From positions 1 to 57,207 of the forward strand of contig JAZSAS010000039.1 of assembly GCA_045602005.1 (NCBI GenBank): a DNA stretch of 57,207 bases, given 5' to 3'. How positions within the stretch are numbered: the stretch's first letter is position 1; every line of letters begins with the position of its first letter. The DNA comes from UMGS755 sp045602005 (GTDB lineage Bacteria; Bacillota; Clostridia; UBA1381; UBA9506). A program made the translations under genes and the position numbers. Below the pieces are notes generated by a model, which ran no database searches, was not told where the DNA came from, and saw nothing but the letters and a program-made list of their open reading frames with translations. This document shows positions 49,814 through 57,207 of the stretch, piece by piece.

Positions 49814-52153
49814 ATGACAAATCAAGAAATTAAATCCTATGAACGTATGGGAATTCCTGTGGCAAAAAAAAAGAGAAAAGTGCGTGATTTCAGTATTTAT
49901 GAGCTTTTGGAATATGGCTTTCTGTTTCTTTTGAGTAAAATTTACCTTTTTGGTGCTCTTTCCCCTTTGGGTCTGTCTTATTTTGCTGCTGTTTTTCCAA
50001 AACAGAAACGTTCCATGGGGGTGGTGGCAGCTTGCCTTGGAATTGCGGCGGCGGGAATGGGCGTTGTTTCGCTGAAATATGTCGGTGCTTTGGTGATTAG
50101 CAGTGCTTTTTTCACCTTGATGGAAAAGGAGTTTTCCAGTCACAAATGGCTCTATCCGGTGGCGGCATCGGTGTCTCTTGTCTTAACAGGTATGATATTT
50201 GTTATCTTTGACGGGTTTTTACTCTATGATTTTCTCTGTCAGGTCCTAGAGTCTGTTTTGGTGTTTTTACTTTATTTCGCTTTTGATAAAACAACAGAAC
50301 TGATGCGGGGTTTTCAAGGCAGACGGGTATTTGATCCTGTGGAAAGTTTGAGTCTTTTGGTGCTTTGCGGCGGTGTTATTATGAGCCTTGAAACGATACC
50401 GTATTTTGCAGGTGCGGCACATATACTTAGTTTGGTGATTATCTTTGTTGCGGGTTTAACAGGTGGTTTTTCTCTTTCATGCAGTGCAGGGGTTATGTTG
50501 GGTCTGGTCAATAGCCTGACCGATGTATTGCCGGCACAGGTTGTGGCGGTGTATGGTCTGAGCGCTCTGTGTTCCGGTCTTTTGCAGAATAAAGGGCGTT
50601 GGGGTGTGATTCTCGGTTTTTTTGCAGCCAACAGTCTGGCTGCTTTGTATTTCAGTGCATCTGCCAATCGTGTGATTGCGTTTTATTATGTACTCTCTGC
50701 CGGTGCGGTGCTCTTTTTGATTCCCGACCGGTTTTTATCTCTTTTTGGTGAAGTTATGAAAGCACCCGGTTATCAGGAGGATTCGGTGCAGCGGGTTCGT
50801 GAAATCATACAAGACAAGTTGACAGAAATTTCCGTTTCTTTTGCCGACCTTTCCCATGTGTTTCATGATGCAGTGGAGAATCGGGTTGATGCGGAAATTC
50901 GTGACCCGGGTTATTTGTTTGACCGAACAGCCGACCAGATTTGTAGTGGTTGCTCATTAATGAATTATTGTTGGCAAAAGGAATATAACGAAACCCGTCA
51001 TGCACTGCTCACCTTATATGGCAGAATGGAGCAGAGGGGTCGTGCTGAAGCAGAGGATGTGCCGGAGGGTTTCAAGAATGCTTGCATTCGCTTGGAAAAT
51101 TTTTTAGAGGTACTGAACAAAAATTATGAAATACATAAAATTAATCTCCTGTGGGCCGGTCGGGTATCAGAGAGCCGGAATCTGGTGGCAGAGCAGTTTA
51201 AAAATGTTTCCTCTGTGTTGGAGCATTTAAAGCACGAATTGGGGTCGGAGCCGACAGATGGCATCCGTTTGGAACGAAAGATTGCAGCGGCGCTGGATAG
51301 AGAGGGCATAGAGGCTTCTCATGTTCGGGTGAGCGGTTGTGACGGTTTAGAAGTGACCTTAACAATGGAAAATTGCGGAGAAGAAAAGCAATGCTTTAAA
51401 GAGGCGGCCGCTGTGATTGGAAAGGCCGTGGGCGTGCCTATGCTGCAGGTGGGCGTTCCCTACGGGGAGAACAGTTGCCGGCTGCGGTTTCGGGAGCAAT
51501 CGCAGTACACCGTGGAATCAGGATTTGCCTGTGTGGCTGGAAACAACGGCATCCGGAGCGGTGACCGGCATATGTTATCTCATTCAGCAGACGGACGATA
51601 TATTCTGGCGCTGTCAGACGGCATGGGTCAGGGCGACCGTGCAGAGGCACAAAGCAGCATGACCGTTCATCTAATTCGGCGATTGTTGGCTGCCGGCTTT
51701 GATAAAGAGACTGCCTTGCGGCTCATTAACAGCATGCTTATGGTCAGCGGCGAACAGGAAAGCTTTGCAACAGCTGATTTGTGTTTGGTGAATTTATATA
51801 GCGGCGGGTTAGAGTTTATTAAAATCGGTGCGGCAAGTTCTTATGTGAAACGAAAAGGGGAAGTGGAAAAAATTAGTTGTACCTCACTGCCGGCAGGGGT
51901 GGTGTGTGAGGTTGAGGCAGATTGTGACCTAAAATATGCTCAGGAAGGGGATTTTGTGGTGATGGTGACCGATGGAGTGACCGATGTTTTGGAAAACAGC
52001 CGAAACAACAGGCTTGCTGCCATCATTGAGGGATATCAGGGAGATGCCCCGCAGGGGCTGGCCGACGCTATTCTGCAGGCGGCAGTCCGTGAAAGCGGAG
52101 GCATGCCTAAAGATGATATGACGGTTTTGGCGGCACGGCTTACAAGAGCATGA
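49814..52153 (+). CDS. spoIIE: Stage II sporulation protein E (SpoIIE phosphatase)
   Basis: This 779-residue protein dephosphorylates SpoIIAA-P to release sigma-F in the forespore and acts at the asymmetric septum. The N-terminal ~330 residues have about ten membrane segments. A central region with a Cys cluster (CSGCSLMNYC, near residue 390) follows. The C-terminal PP2C-type phosphatase has LSDGMGQGDRAEAQSSMTVHLI, VTDGVTDVLEN and KDDMTVLAARL with the Asp metal ligands. The ATG at 49814 has GGGAGG seven bases upstream. It is transcribed alone from a Spo0A-type promoter. Confidence 0.96.
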   Translation: MTNQEIKSYERMGIPVAKKKRKVRDFSIYELLEYGFLFLLSKIYLFGALSPLGLSYFAAVFPKQKRSMGVVAACLGIAAAGMGVVSLKYVGALVISSAFFTLMEKEFSSHKWLYPVAASVSLVLTGMIFVIFDGFLLYDFLCQVLESVLVFLLYFAFDKTTELMRGFQGRRVFDPVESLSLLVLCGGVIMSLETIPYFAGAAHILSLVIIFVAGLTGGFSLSCSAGVMLGLVNSLTDVLPAQVVAVYGLSALCSGLLQNKGRWGVILGFFAANSLAALYFSASANRVIAFYYVLSAGAVLFLIPDRFLSLFGEVMKAPGYQEDSVQRVREIIQDKLTEISVSFADLSHVFHDAVENRVDAEIRDPGYLFDRTADQICSGCSLMNYCWQKEYNETRHALLTLYGRMEQRGRAEAEDVPEGFKNACIRLENFLEVLNKNYEIHKINLLWAGRVSESRNLVAEQFKNVSSVLEHLKHELGSEPTDGIRLERKIAAALDREGIEASHVRVSGCDGLEVTLTMENCGEEKQCFKEAAAVIGKAVGVPMLQVGVPYGENSCRLRFREQSQYTVESGFACVAGNNGIRSGDRHMLSHSADGRYILALSDGMGQGDRAEAQSSMTVHLIRRLLAAGFDKETALRLINSMLMVSGEQESFATADLCLVNLYSGGLEFIKIGAASSYVKRKGEVEKISCTSLPAGVVCEVEADCDLKYAQEGDFVVMVTDGVTDVLENSRNNRLAAIIEGYQGDAPQGLADAILQAAVRESGGMPKDDMTVLAARLTRA

Positions 52154-52155
52154 TG

Positions 52156-52392
52156 TTATTGCTTTCGCATGCCGGTTCTGGCGGCAATAACATCAAGAAT
52201 AAGGCCGCCAATGACAGAAATGGCAAAGGAATAGACCGCGCTTTGACCGCAGGAAATGGCATAAAAAGAGGCTCTTGGAAAGAAAAAACCAAGCAGCAAA
52301 AGACACAAAGAGAGCCGTGTGCCGTATTGAATCACAAACCTTGCACTCCAATGCATTTTATTCTGGTTTTTTGTATCGTTTTTCAACTTCAT
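52156..52392 (-). CDS. Small two-helix membrane protein, unknown function
   Basis: These 78 residues have a basic N-terminus (MKLKNDTKNQNKMHWSARF) and two hydrophobic segments, SLCLLLLGFFFPRASFYAI and AVYSFAISVIGGLILDVIA. No family is recognised. AAAGGAG lies upstream of the ATG and a good promoter precedes it, so it is likely real. The stop lies only 3 bp from the convergent spoIIE stop, with no terminator between them. Confidence 0.7.
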   Translation of the reverse strand: MKLKNDTKNQNKMHWSARFVIQYGTRLSLCLLLLGFFFPRASFYAISCGQSAVYSFAISVIGGLILDVIAARTGMRKQ

Positions 52393-52421
52393 ATGCGCAC
52401 TCCTTTCTAGAATATAGGTCT

Positions 52422-52450
52422 ATTATACAGCAGAAAGAGAAGGGTATCAA
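52422..52450 (-). promoter_or_regulatory. Promoter of the small membrane protein gene
   Basis: Minus-strand TTGATA (52445-52450), a 17-bp spacer and TATAAT (52422-52427). It lies 30 bp upstream of the ATG. Confidence 0.72.
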
Positions 52451-52465
52451 GCTGTAATATATGGA

Positions 52466-52508
52466 AAAAGGGGCTGTAGCAAAACCATTTGTTTTGCTAC
52501 AGCCCCTT
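52466..52508 (-). terminator. Terminator of the ferredoxin gene
   Basis: A 17-bp stem (AAGGGGCTGTAGCAAAA with its complement) encloses a seven-base loop and is followed by TTT on the minus strand, about 33 bp past the ferredoxin stop. Confidence 0.9.
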
Positions 52509-52540
52509 AGACAGTTCTTATGTAATGCAAAAAGGCTACA

Positions 52541-52708
52541 TTACTCACCCTGAGGCGCACCTACGGGACATACGTTTGCGCAGTTACCGCAGTCGATGCA
52601 GCTGTCAGCATCAATTGCATAAATATCACCGGCACTGATGCAGGAAACGGGACATTCTGCCTCGCAAGCACCGCAGCCGATGCACTCGTCTGTGATTTTA
52701 TAAGCCAT
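52541..52708 (-). CDS. 2[4Fe-4S] ferredoxin
   Basis: This 55-residue protein (MAYKITDECIGCGACEAECP... to ...CPVGAPQGE) has two CxxCxxCxxxC-P clusters: CIGCGACEAECP and CIDCGNCANVCP. It is the clostridial type that carries low-potential electrons between pyruvate:ferredoxin oxidoreductase, hydrogenase and other enzymes. AGGAGGTG precedes the ATG. A minus-strand extended -10 (TGATATAAT, 52775-52783) lies 70 bp upstream. Confidence 0.96.
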   Translation of the reverse strand: MAYKITDECIGCGACEAECPVSCISAGDIYAIDADSCIDCGNCANVCPVGAPQGE

Positions 52709-52748
52709 TTGTTACACCTCCTTAAGCTCGTTACACCTTTGCAAAAAT

Positions 52749-52783
52749 GTAAAGAAAAACTTTACACCCCTTTCATTATATCA
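52749..52783 (-). promoter_or_regulatory. Ferredoxin promoter (extended -10) and leader hairpin
   Basis: The minus strand shows TGATATAAT at 52775-52783 with no clear -35. The leader contains TGTAAAG and CTTTACA around five T, a 7-bp hairpin near 52749-52767, right after the expected start. Confidence 0.5.
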
Positions 52784-52854
52784 CAAAAAAACGAAAAAGG
52801 GAAGAGTATTTTTTTGTTTTTATCATTTTTTTATTTAATCTATAATTCAATAAA

Positions 52855-52870
52855 GTAACTTTTTAGTTAC
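52855..52870. promoter_or_regulatory. Palindrome just upstream of the serC -35
   Basis: GTAACT and AGTTAC flank four T. It abuts the -35 at 52873, so it may be a regulator site. Confidence 0.35.
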
Positions 52871-52872
52871 CA

Positions 52873-52902
52873 TTGACAAAACAAGCGACGTTGCAGTATA
52901 AT
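52873..52902 (+). promoter_or_regulatory. serC-serA promoter
   Basis: Plus-strand TTGACA (52873-52878), an 18-bp spacer and TATAAT (52897-52902), 48 bp before the serC ATG. Confidence 0.82.
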
Positions 52903-52949
52903 AAAATAAATATTTGTGAAATTTTGGACAAAAAACGGAGGTTTTGTAA

Positions 52950-54026
52950 ATGGGTAGAGTGTACAACTTTTCAGCCGGTCCTTCCATGTTACCGGAGGAC
53001 GTTCTGAAAAAAGCAGCGGAACAGATGATGGACTGTAATGGTTCTGGTATGTCAGTTATGGAAATGAGCCACCGATCATCAGAATATGAGTCAATCATCC
53101 AGGGTGCTGAAGCACTGCTGCGTGAGCTGATGCAGATTCCTGACAACTATAAGGTGTTGTTTCTGCAGGGCGGTGCCTCTAGCCAGTTTGCCATGATTCC
53201 GCTGAATTTGATGAGAACCGGCAAAGCCGACTATGTCATCACTGGTCAGTGGTCTAAAAAGGCTGCAGAGCAGGCAGAAAAATTCGGCACGGTGAACCGT
53301 GTTGCCAGCTCAGCTGACAAGACCTTTTCCTATATTCCCGATTTAGATCCTGCTACCTTTACTAAAGATGCAGACTATTTCCACATCACATTTAATAACA
53401 CCATTTATGGCACACGTTACACAAGCCTGCCGGATACGGGCAATGTGCCTTTAGTGGCAGACATTTCTTCTAACATTCTGTCTCAGCCTATTGATGTTTC
53501 TAAGTTTGGCATGCTCTATGCCGGTGCACAGAAGAACATGGGCCCTGCCGGTGTGACTGTTGTGATTATCCGTGAGGACTTACTGGGCTTTAACATGCCC
53601 CAAACACCGATTATGTTTAACTATCAGATTCATGTTGACAACGGCTCTATGTATAACACACCGCCGACTTACGGTATTTACATTTGTAAGCTGGTGATGG
53701 AATGGTTGAAAGAATTGGGTGGCATTGATGCAATGCATAAAATCAACCTGAAAAAAGCAGGCATTTTATATGATTATCTGGATAGCTCTTCCATGTTCCG
53801 TGGCACGGTTGTTGCGAAGGACCGCTCCTTAATGAACGTTCCTTTTGTGACTGATTCCGATGAGCTCAATGCTAAATTCATTAAAGAAGCTAAGGCAGCA
53901 GGTTTTGTAAACCTGAAGGGTCATCGTACTGTTGGCGGTATGCGTGCCAGCATCTACAATGCCATGCCGGTAGAGGGCGTGGAAAGACTGGTTGCCTTCA
54001 TGAAAGAATTTGAAAAGAACAACTAA
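52950..54026 (+). CDS. serC: Phosphoserine aminotransferase
   Basis: This 358-residue PLP enzyme converts 3-phosphohydroxypyruvate to phosphoserine. It begins VYNFSAGPSMLPEDVL and has MEMSHRSSEYESII, FLQGGASSQFAMIPLNLM, VADISSNILS, the PLP-Lys segment YAGAQKNMGPAGVTVVII and GHRTVGGMRASIYNAMPVEGVERL. An AACGGAGG sequence lies upstream. It is followed 16 bp later by serA, which makes its substrate. Confidence 0.96.
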   Translation: MGRVYNFSAGPSMLPEDVLKKAAEQMMDCNGSGMSVMEMSHRSSEYESIIQGAEALLRELMQIPDNYKVLFLQGGASSQFAMIPLNLMRTGKADYVITGQWSKKAAEQAEKFGTVNRVASSADKTFSYIPDLDPATFTKDADYFHITFNNTIYGTRYTSLPDTGNVPLVADISSNILSQPIDVSKFGMLYAGAQKNMGPAGVTVVIIREDLLGFNMPQTPIMFNYQIHVDNGSMYNTPPTYGIYICKLVMEWLKELGGIDAMHKINLKKAGILYDYLDSSSMFRGTVVAKDRSLMNVPFVTDSDELNAKFIKEAKAAGFVNLKGHRTVGGMRASIYNAMPVEGVERLVAFMKEFEKNN

Positions 54027-54042
54027 GAAATGAGGAATTATC

Positions 54043-55203
54043 ATGTATGATATTTTAACCCTGAATAAAATTGCGCCTCAGGGTCTTGTAAAATTTGACC
54101 CCGCGGCTTATCAGGTTACAGACAGTTGCGACAATCCGGACGGCATTATTCTTCGTAGCTTTTCTATGCACGATATGGTTCTGCCGGAAAATTTAAAAGC
54201 AGTGGCAAGGGCCGGTGCCGGCGTTAATAATATTCCTATTGATGCCTGCACAGAAAAAGGTATTGTTGTTTTCAACACACCGGGTGCCAATGCAAATGCT
54301 GTGAAAGAGCTTGTTATTACCGGTCTTTTGCTTTCCAGCCGTAATGTAACCGGCGGTATTGCATGGGCTAAAACATTGGTTGGACAGCCGGATGTTGCCA
54401 AACTGGTGGAAAAAGGCAAGAGCCAGTTTGTTGGTCCCGAAATTAAGGGTAAAACTCTGGGCGTTATCGGTCTGGGTGCCATCGGTGTTATGGTGGCAAA
54501 TGCAGCCCGCAGCTTGGGCATGAACGTCATTGGTTATGACCCCTATTTGTCTATTGATGCTGCATGGAATTTGTGTTCCGGCGTTATCAAGGCAAAGGAC
54601 ATGAACGAGGTGTTTGCGGCCAGTGATTATATCACCCTTCATGTGCCTCTTAATGATTCCACAAAGAATATGATTAGTGCTGATGCCATGGCTGTTATGA
54701 AGGATGGAGTCAGAATTTTGAACTTCTCCCGTGGCGGTTTGGTGAACACAACTGATTTAGCAGCAGCAATAGAGTCGAAGAAAATTGCTTGCTATGTAAC
54801 AGATTTTCCTGATGAAACCGTGCTGACCATGGACAATGTGATTGCGATTCCTCATTTGGGAGCATCCACACCTGAGTCTGAGGATAATTGTGCAGAAATG
54901 GCAGCCAGTGAACTGGTGGATTATCTTGAAAACGGAAACATCACCAACTCTGTAAACTTCCCGAATTGTTCTGTGGCAAAAACCGGTGCAGTCAGAGTGG
55001 CTGTTCTTCACAAGAATGACCCGGATGTTTTTGGCGGCATCACCGCAGTGCTTGCAGATAAAGATATCAGTACATTAGGAATAAACAACGCCAGCAAAAA
55101 AGATAATGCATACACCGTTATTGATTTAGATGATATTGCTGACGAGGCAGTAGAAGAAATTAAATCTATCAGTGGTGTTTTAGGTGTTCGTGTGATTCGG
55201 TAA
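54043..55203 (+). CDS. serA: D-3-phosphoglycerate dehydrogenase with C-terminal ACT domain
   Basis: This 386-residue enzyme oxidises 3-phosphoglycerate, the first step of serine synthesis. The NAD-binding segment GLGAIGVMVANAARSLGM, the catalytic Arg (FSRGGLVN), the Glu region and the catalytic His in AIPHLGASTPESEDNC are all present. Residues ~318-386 form a single ACT domain (VRVAVLHKNDPDVFGGITAVLADK), probably for serine sensing. The protein lacks the longer intervening domain of type I SerA. It is transcribed with serC. Confidence 0.95.
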   Translation: MYDILTLNKIAPQGLVKFDPAAYQVTDSCDNPDGIILRSFSMHDMVLPENLKAVARAGAGVNNIPIDACTEKGIVVFNTPGANANAVKELVITGLLLSSRNVTGGIAWAKTLVGQPDVAKLVEKGKSQFVGPEIKGKTLGVIGLGAIGVMVANAARSLGMNVIGYDPYLSIDAAWNLCSGVIKAKDMNEVFAASDYITLHVPLNDSTKNMISADAMAVMKDGVRILNFSRGGLVNTTDLAAAIESKKIACYVTDFPDETVLTMDNVIAIPHLGASTPESEDNCAEMAASELVDYLENGNITNSVNFPNCSVAKTGAVRVAVLHKNDPDVFGGITAVLADKDISTLGINNASKKDNAYTVIDLDDIADEAVEEIKSISGVLGVRVIR

Positions 55204-55220
55204 CACAATAAAAAATATTT

Positions 55221-55259
55221 GGGCTGTCATGCAGTTAGCATGACAGCCCTGTTTTATTT
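55221..55259 (+). terminator. serC-serA terminator
   Basis: GGGCTGTCATGC and GCATGACAGCCC surround a five-base loop and are followed by TGTTTTATTT on the plus strand. Two more hairpins follow at 55260-55275 (GGTGCC/GGCACC) and 55282-55310 (an 11-bp stem with one mismatch). The second can end minus-strand transcripts of the SLH gene. Confidence 0.88.
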
Positions 55260-55321
55260 GGTGCCTTTAGGCACCAAATACAAAGGACAACCAATAATGG
55301 CTGTCCTTTAATTTTAAATAT

Positions 55322-56458
55322 TTAATTCCATAAAATATCTGTTACTGAAATATCACAATCTAAAAGTTCTGCAACCATTTGAGCAGGTATGTATAATTCA
55401 TTGTTATACATCATAATACTGCCTTGACCTACTTTGCCACCTGAACTTCCCTTGATTTCCTTTTCCTCACCATTTACAAGCATTGTTGTTATACCTGAAA
55501 AATGCACAGTAGGAGTAGTTCCTGTTTTATTAGGCCATTCCACCATTGTTGTTTCGTTTGGAGTATATTTTTCCATAACAACCTCTTTTGTGGTGTCATA
55601 GGCAAACTCAAACACATTATTGTTTAATTTCCATTCACCACCAAAGATTTCTGCAAAACTATCAAAACTGATATACATTGACCACATTTGGTCTGTAAAT
55701 GCTTTAAATGGTCCTGGAATAATATATCTTGTTTCGTCAAAGTTTTCATAATCTTTAATAATATCAATTCTTGCATTTGCTTCTATGGCAAAATTGATAT
55801 GTGAATTGCAATCTTGTTTGCTTGTTACTGTTCCAAGTGGTGTAACATATTCATAGGTGTTCGCATCATATATTCTAATCAAAGTTGTTATAGATTGTTC
55901 AACAATATAATTGTCTTTTGGTGCAAATTTATTTTCACCAACACCACTCATAAAACCAAGATTGCTCATAACTTGAATAGAACTTGATGCCCATTCTGAA
56001 ATGTCATTACTATCGTCATACTCAAAATACATTTCAGTTACAGGCATAGGCATAACCTTATTTATCATACGAACAATAATAGTTGCCGCTTCCTCACGAG
56101 TAAGCAAGTCATTTGGTGCAAATTCTGTGCTTGATTTACCATAGATGATTTCTGCTGCATTCAAAGTGGATATTTTGTCATTATCAGTATCTACAAACGG
56201 ATTTCTGTATTCTGGTGTTGAAATTCCTTTTTGTGTAATCATAATAAAATCATATATGAGTTCACAAAACTTCTCACGAGTAATATTTTCTTTATAGACT
56301 AACCCTGATACATTTTTCAATAGACCTATACTCTCTGCTCTAACAATGTAATTAGTCGCCCAATCACTTGGAATATTTTGTTGCATCTCTTCTGTATTAC
56401 AAGGAATTACAGATACTAGCAAAACTAACATAACAACAATTGGTAATACTTTTTTCAT
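55322..56458 (-). CDS. Secreted SLH-domain protein with copper amine oxidase-like C-terminal domain
   Basis: The 378 residues begin with a signal peptide (MKKVLPIVVMLVLLVSVIPC; no proper lipobox). They continue with three S-layer-homology-like repeats, each with DWATNYI, ITREKFCELIYDF and EFAPNDLLTREEAATIIVRMINK-like features, at residues ~30-215. The C-terminal ~150 residues resemble the copper amine oxidase N-terminal (stalk) domain: FTDQMWSMYISFDSFAEIFGGEWK and LYIPAQMVAELLD. It is probably cell-wall anchored. AGGAGG precedes the ATG. The gene is more AT-rich than its neighbours, and the wide AT-rich flanks suggest it was inserted between serA and lysS. Confidence 0.82.
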   Translation of the reverse strand: MKKVLPIVVMLVLLVSVIPCNTEEMQQNIPSDWATNYIVRAESIGLLKNVSGLVYKENITREKFCELIYDFIMITQKGISTPEYRNPFVDTDNDKISTLNAAEIIYGKSSTEFAPNDLLTREEAATIIVRMINKVMPMPVTEMYFEYDDSNDISEWASSSIQVMSNLGFMSGVGENKFAPKDNYIVEQSITTLIRIYDANTYEYVTPLGTVTSKQDCNSHINFAIEANARIDIIKDYENFDETRYIIPGPFKAFTDQMWSMYISFDSFAEIFGGEWKLNNNVFEFAYDTTKEVVMEKYTPNETTMVEWPNKTGTTPTVHFSGITTMLVNGEEKEIKGSSGGKVGQGSIMMYNNELYIPAQMVAELLDCDISVTDILWN

Positions 56459-56495
56459 AAAATCCTCCTTTCTACTAGGTATAAATATAAAATAA

Positions 56496-56526
56496 AAAAT
56501 GTGTGGTCCTTATATCAGAACCACAC
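56496..56526 (-). promoter_or_regulatory. Terminator-like hairpin in the SLH gene leader
   Basis: On the minus strand, GTGTGGT and ACCACAC surround a 12-base loop and are followed by ATTTTTTATTTT, only 43 bp before the ATG and downstream of the predicted promoter. It may be an attenuator, or the end of a shorter transcript. Confidence 0.5.
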
Positions 56527-56567
56527 ACGAAAAACACATGACTCTGACATAAGGTTGATACAAACTT

Positions 56568-56596
56568 ATTGTATCACTAAAAGTCAAATTTATCAA
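56568..56596 (-). promoter_or_regulatory. Promoter of the SLH gene
   Basis: Minus-strand TTGATA (56591-56596), a 17-bp spacer and TACAAT (56568-56573). An 8-bp inverted repeat (TGATACAA/TTGTATCA) overlaps the -10 and start region. Confidence 0.65.
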
Positions 56597-56770
56597 TATT
56601 TATGACGAAATTCATACAAAATATAGTAGTTCAATATTATAGAAGGGGCGGTGTGTATAATAGTATATTTTACTTCAATATTCTAAAAATTAACCTGACA
56701 CTGAAAACATCAGATATAGCGGATGTGTGGATTTGACTTGTAAAAGCAAATGTAAACTATCCGGACAAAC
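56597..56770. other. AT-rich gene-free stretch between the SLH promoter and the lysS terminator
   Basis: The region is gene-free. It contains two close copies of TTCAATATT-n-TA-n-AA at 56632 and 56681, and no sign of a gene or of mobile-element ends. Confidence 0.5.
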
Positions 56771-56809
56771 AAAAAGGACACCATCACCAAATAATAGTGA
56801 TAATGTCCT
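56771..56809 (-). terminator. lysS terminator
   Basis: On the minus strand, AGGACA at one end and TGTCCT at the other flank an inner ATCAC/GTGAT pair, followed by TTTTTG. It lies about 100 bp past the lysS stop codon. Confidence 0.8.
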
Positions 56810-56910
56810 AATGGTTTACTATATCAAGGCTCGTCATTTGTCGTAACTCTGTCGTAAAATAACAAATATCAACCTTGTAAAATGCTTGAAATAGCCTGTT
56901 TTAAGCCATT

Positions 56911-57207
56911 TTATTTATCCAACGTCTTCATTGTTGGGAACAACAGCACATCCCGAATGGCGGAAGAGTCAGTCAGTAACATGCACATGCGGTCGATGCC
57001 GAATCCGATACCGCCTGTGGGGGGCATGCCGATTTCCAAAGCGTTCATAAAGTCTTCATCAGTGGTGTTGGCTTCTTCGTCACCCTGAGCCAAAAGCTCT
57101 TCTTGTGCACGGAAACGTTCACGCTGGTCGATGGGGTCGTTAAGCTCGGAGTAGGCATTTGCCATTTCCCAACCGTTCATGAAGAACTCAAACCGCTCTA
57201 CATATTC
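56911..57207 (-). CDS. lysS: Lysyl-tRNA synthetase, C-terminal part (cut by window edge)
   Basis: The frame runs open to the window edge, so only about 98 residues of the class II enzyme are seen. The visible part has ERFEFFMNGWEMANAYSELNDP, QRERFRAQ and the class II motif 3 GMPPTGGIGFGIDRMCMLLTDSSAIRDVLLFPTMK, which bind lysine and ATP. It ends TLDK. The AT-rich region beyond it holds a terminator. Nothing is broken in the visible part. Confidence 0.95.
   Translation of the reverse strand, partial: EYVERFEFFMNGWEMANAYSELNDPIDQRERFRAQEELLAQGDEEANTTDEDFMNALEIGMPPTGGIGFGIDRMCMLLTDSSAIRDVLLFPTMKTLDK

Noticed and set aside
52150..52410. An 86-codon plus frame just after spoIIE
   Set aside because: The minus-strand frame here has a promoter, ribosome site and membrane-protein pattern; the plus frame has none.
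56632..56700. Two near copies of TTCAATATT-n-TA as an integration site
   Set aside because: The copies are short and AT-rich, and there is no integrase or tRNA nearby, so they could be chance.
1..57207. tRNA genes, CRISPR arrays or a replication origin
   Set aside because: No cloverleaf-like GTTCGA arms outside coding genes, no regularly spaced direct repeats and no cluster of TTATCCACA-type DnaA boxes was seen.

Overview
The window looks like chromosomal DNA of an anaerobic, endospore-forming member of the Clostridia (Bacillota). The evidence is the sporulation genes spoIIE and spmA-spmB, whiA, veg, hprK, dnaD-dnaI, rqcH, a tRNA-Phe T-box, Shine-Dalgarno sites of the AGGAGG type, moderate GC with AT-rich promoters, and the anaerobe-type proteins rubrerythrin and a 55-residue 2[4Fe-4S] ferredoxin. 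The family cannot be fixed from sequence reading alone. A hairpin-rich intergenic stretch near 19.6-19.85 kb resembles repeats I associate with gut Oscillospirales-type genomes. No rRNA, tRNA, CRISPR array or intact mobile element was seen.

Layout. (1) 0-3.7 kb, plus strand: the end of a small sugar operon (SIS phosphosugar isomerase, long YjbQ-family protein, FGGY kinase, fucose/arabinose-isomerase-family protein), then a decayed insertion-sequence end. (2) 13.7 to 4.0 kb, minus strand: a promoter and Phe T-box lead into pheS-pheT-aroA-aroC-pheA-aroK, followed in the same direction by spmA-spmB, a flavin reductase and a cupin. (3) 13.8-17.2 kb, minus strand: hprK-PHP-murB from a clear promoter, plus a small membrane protein with its own terminator. 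(4) 17.2-19.5 kb, plus strand: an ACT protein with a UPF0210 protein, and rubrerythrin. (5) 25.6-19.8 kb, minus strand: dnaD-dnaI-stand-alone GlmU acetyltransferase-prs-rpiR-queA. rpsO and veg follow, each with its own promoter. (6) 26.5-41.4 kb, plus strand: yceD-rpmF, then DUF512 protein-der-plsY-gpsA-ftsY-UPF0182, then rplS-lepB-rbgA-rnhB-yraN-dipeptidase, then an aminotransferase. (7) 49.65-41.5 kb, minus strand: DUF6062 protein-coaE-lytic transglycosylase-polA-whiA-rqcH-ZIP transporter. (8) 49.7-52.2 kb, plus strand: spoIIE under a Spo0A-type promoter. A small membrane gene and a ferredoxin gene lie on the minus strand beside it. (9) 52.9-55.2 kb, plus strand: serC-serA. (10) 55.3-56.6 kb: an AT-rich secreted SLH/copper-amine-oxidase-like gene with a terminator-like hairpin in its leader. 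The window ends inside lysS.

How genes work together. The phenylalanine T-box senses uncharged tRNA-Phe and appears to control both the Phe-tRNA synthetase and the shared last steps of aromatic amino-acid synthesis. The plus-strand core links membrane lipid synthesis (plsY, gpsA), protein export (ftsY, lepB) and ribosome assembly (der, rbgA, rplS, rpmF). The sporulation genes are distributed among housekeeping operons.

No obvious defence system or large undescribed island is present. The best leads are the YjbQ-containing sugar operon, the GlmU homologue lacking its uridylyltransferase half, the spoIIE promoter with a 21-bp spacer and 0A boxes, the insertion-sequence remnant with a read-through-protecting inverted repeat, a small ORF coupled to yceD, and several structured leaders.
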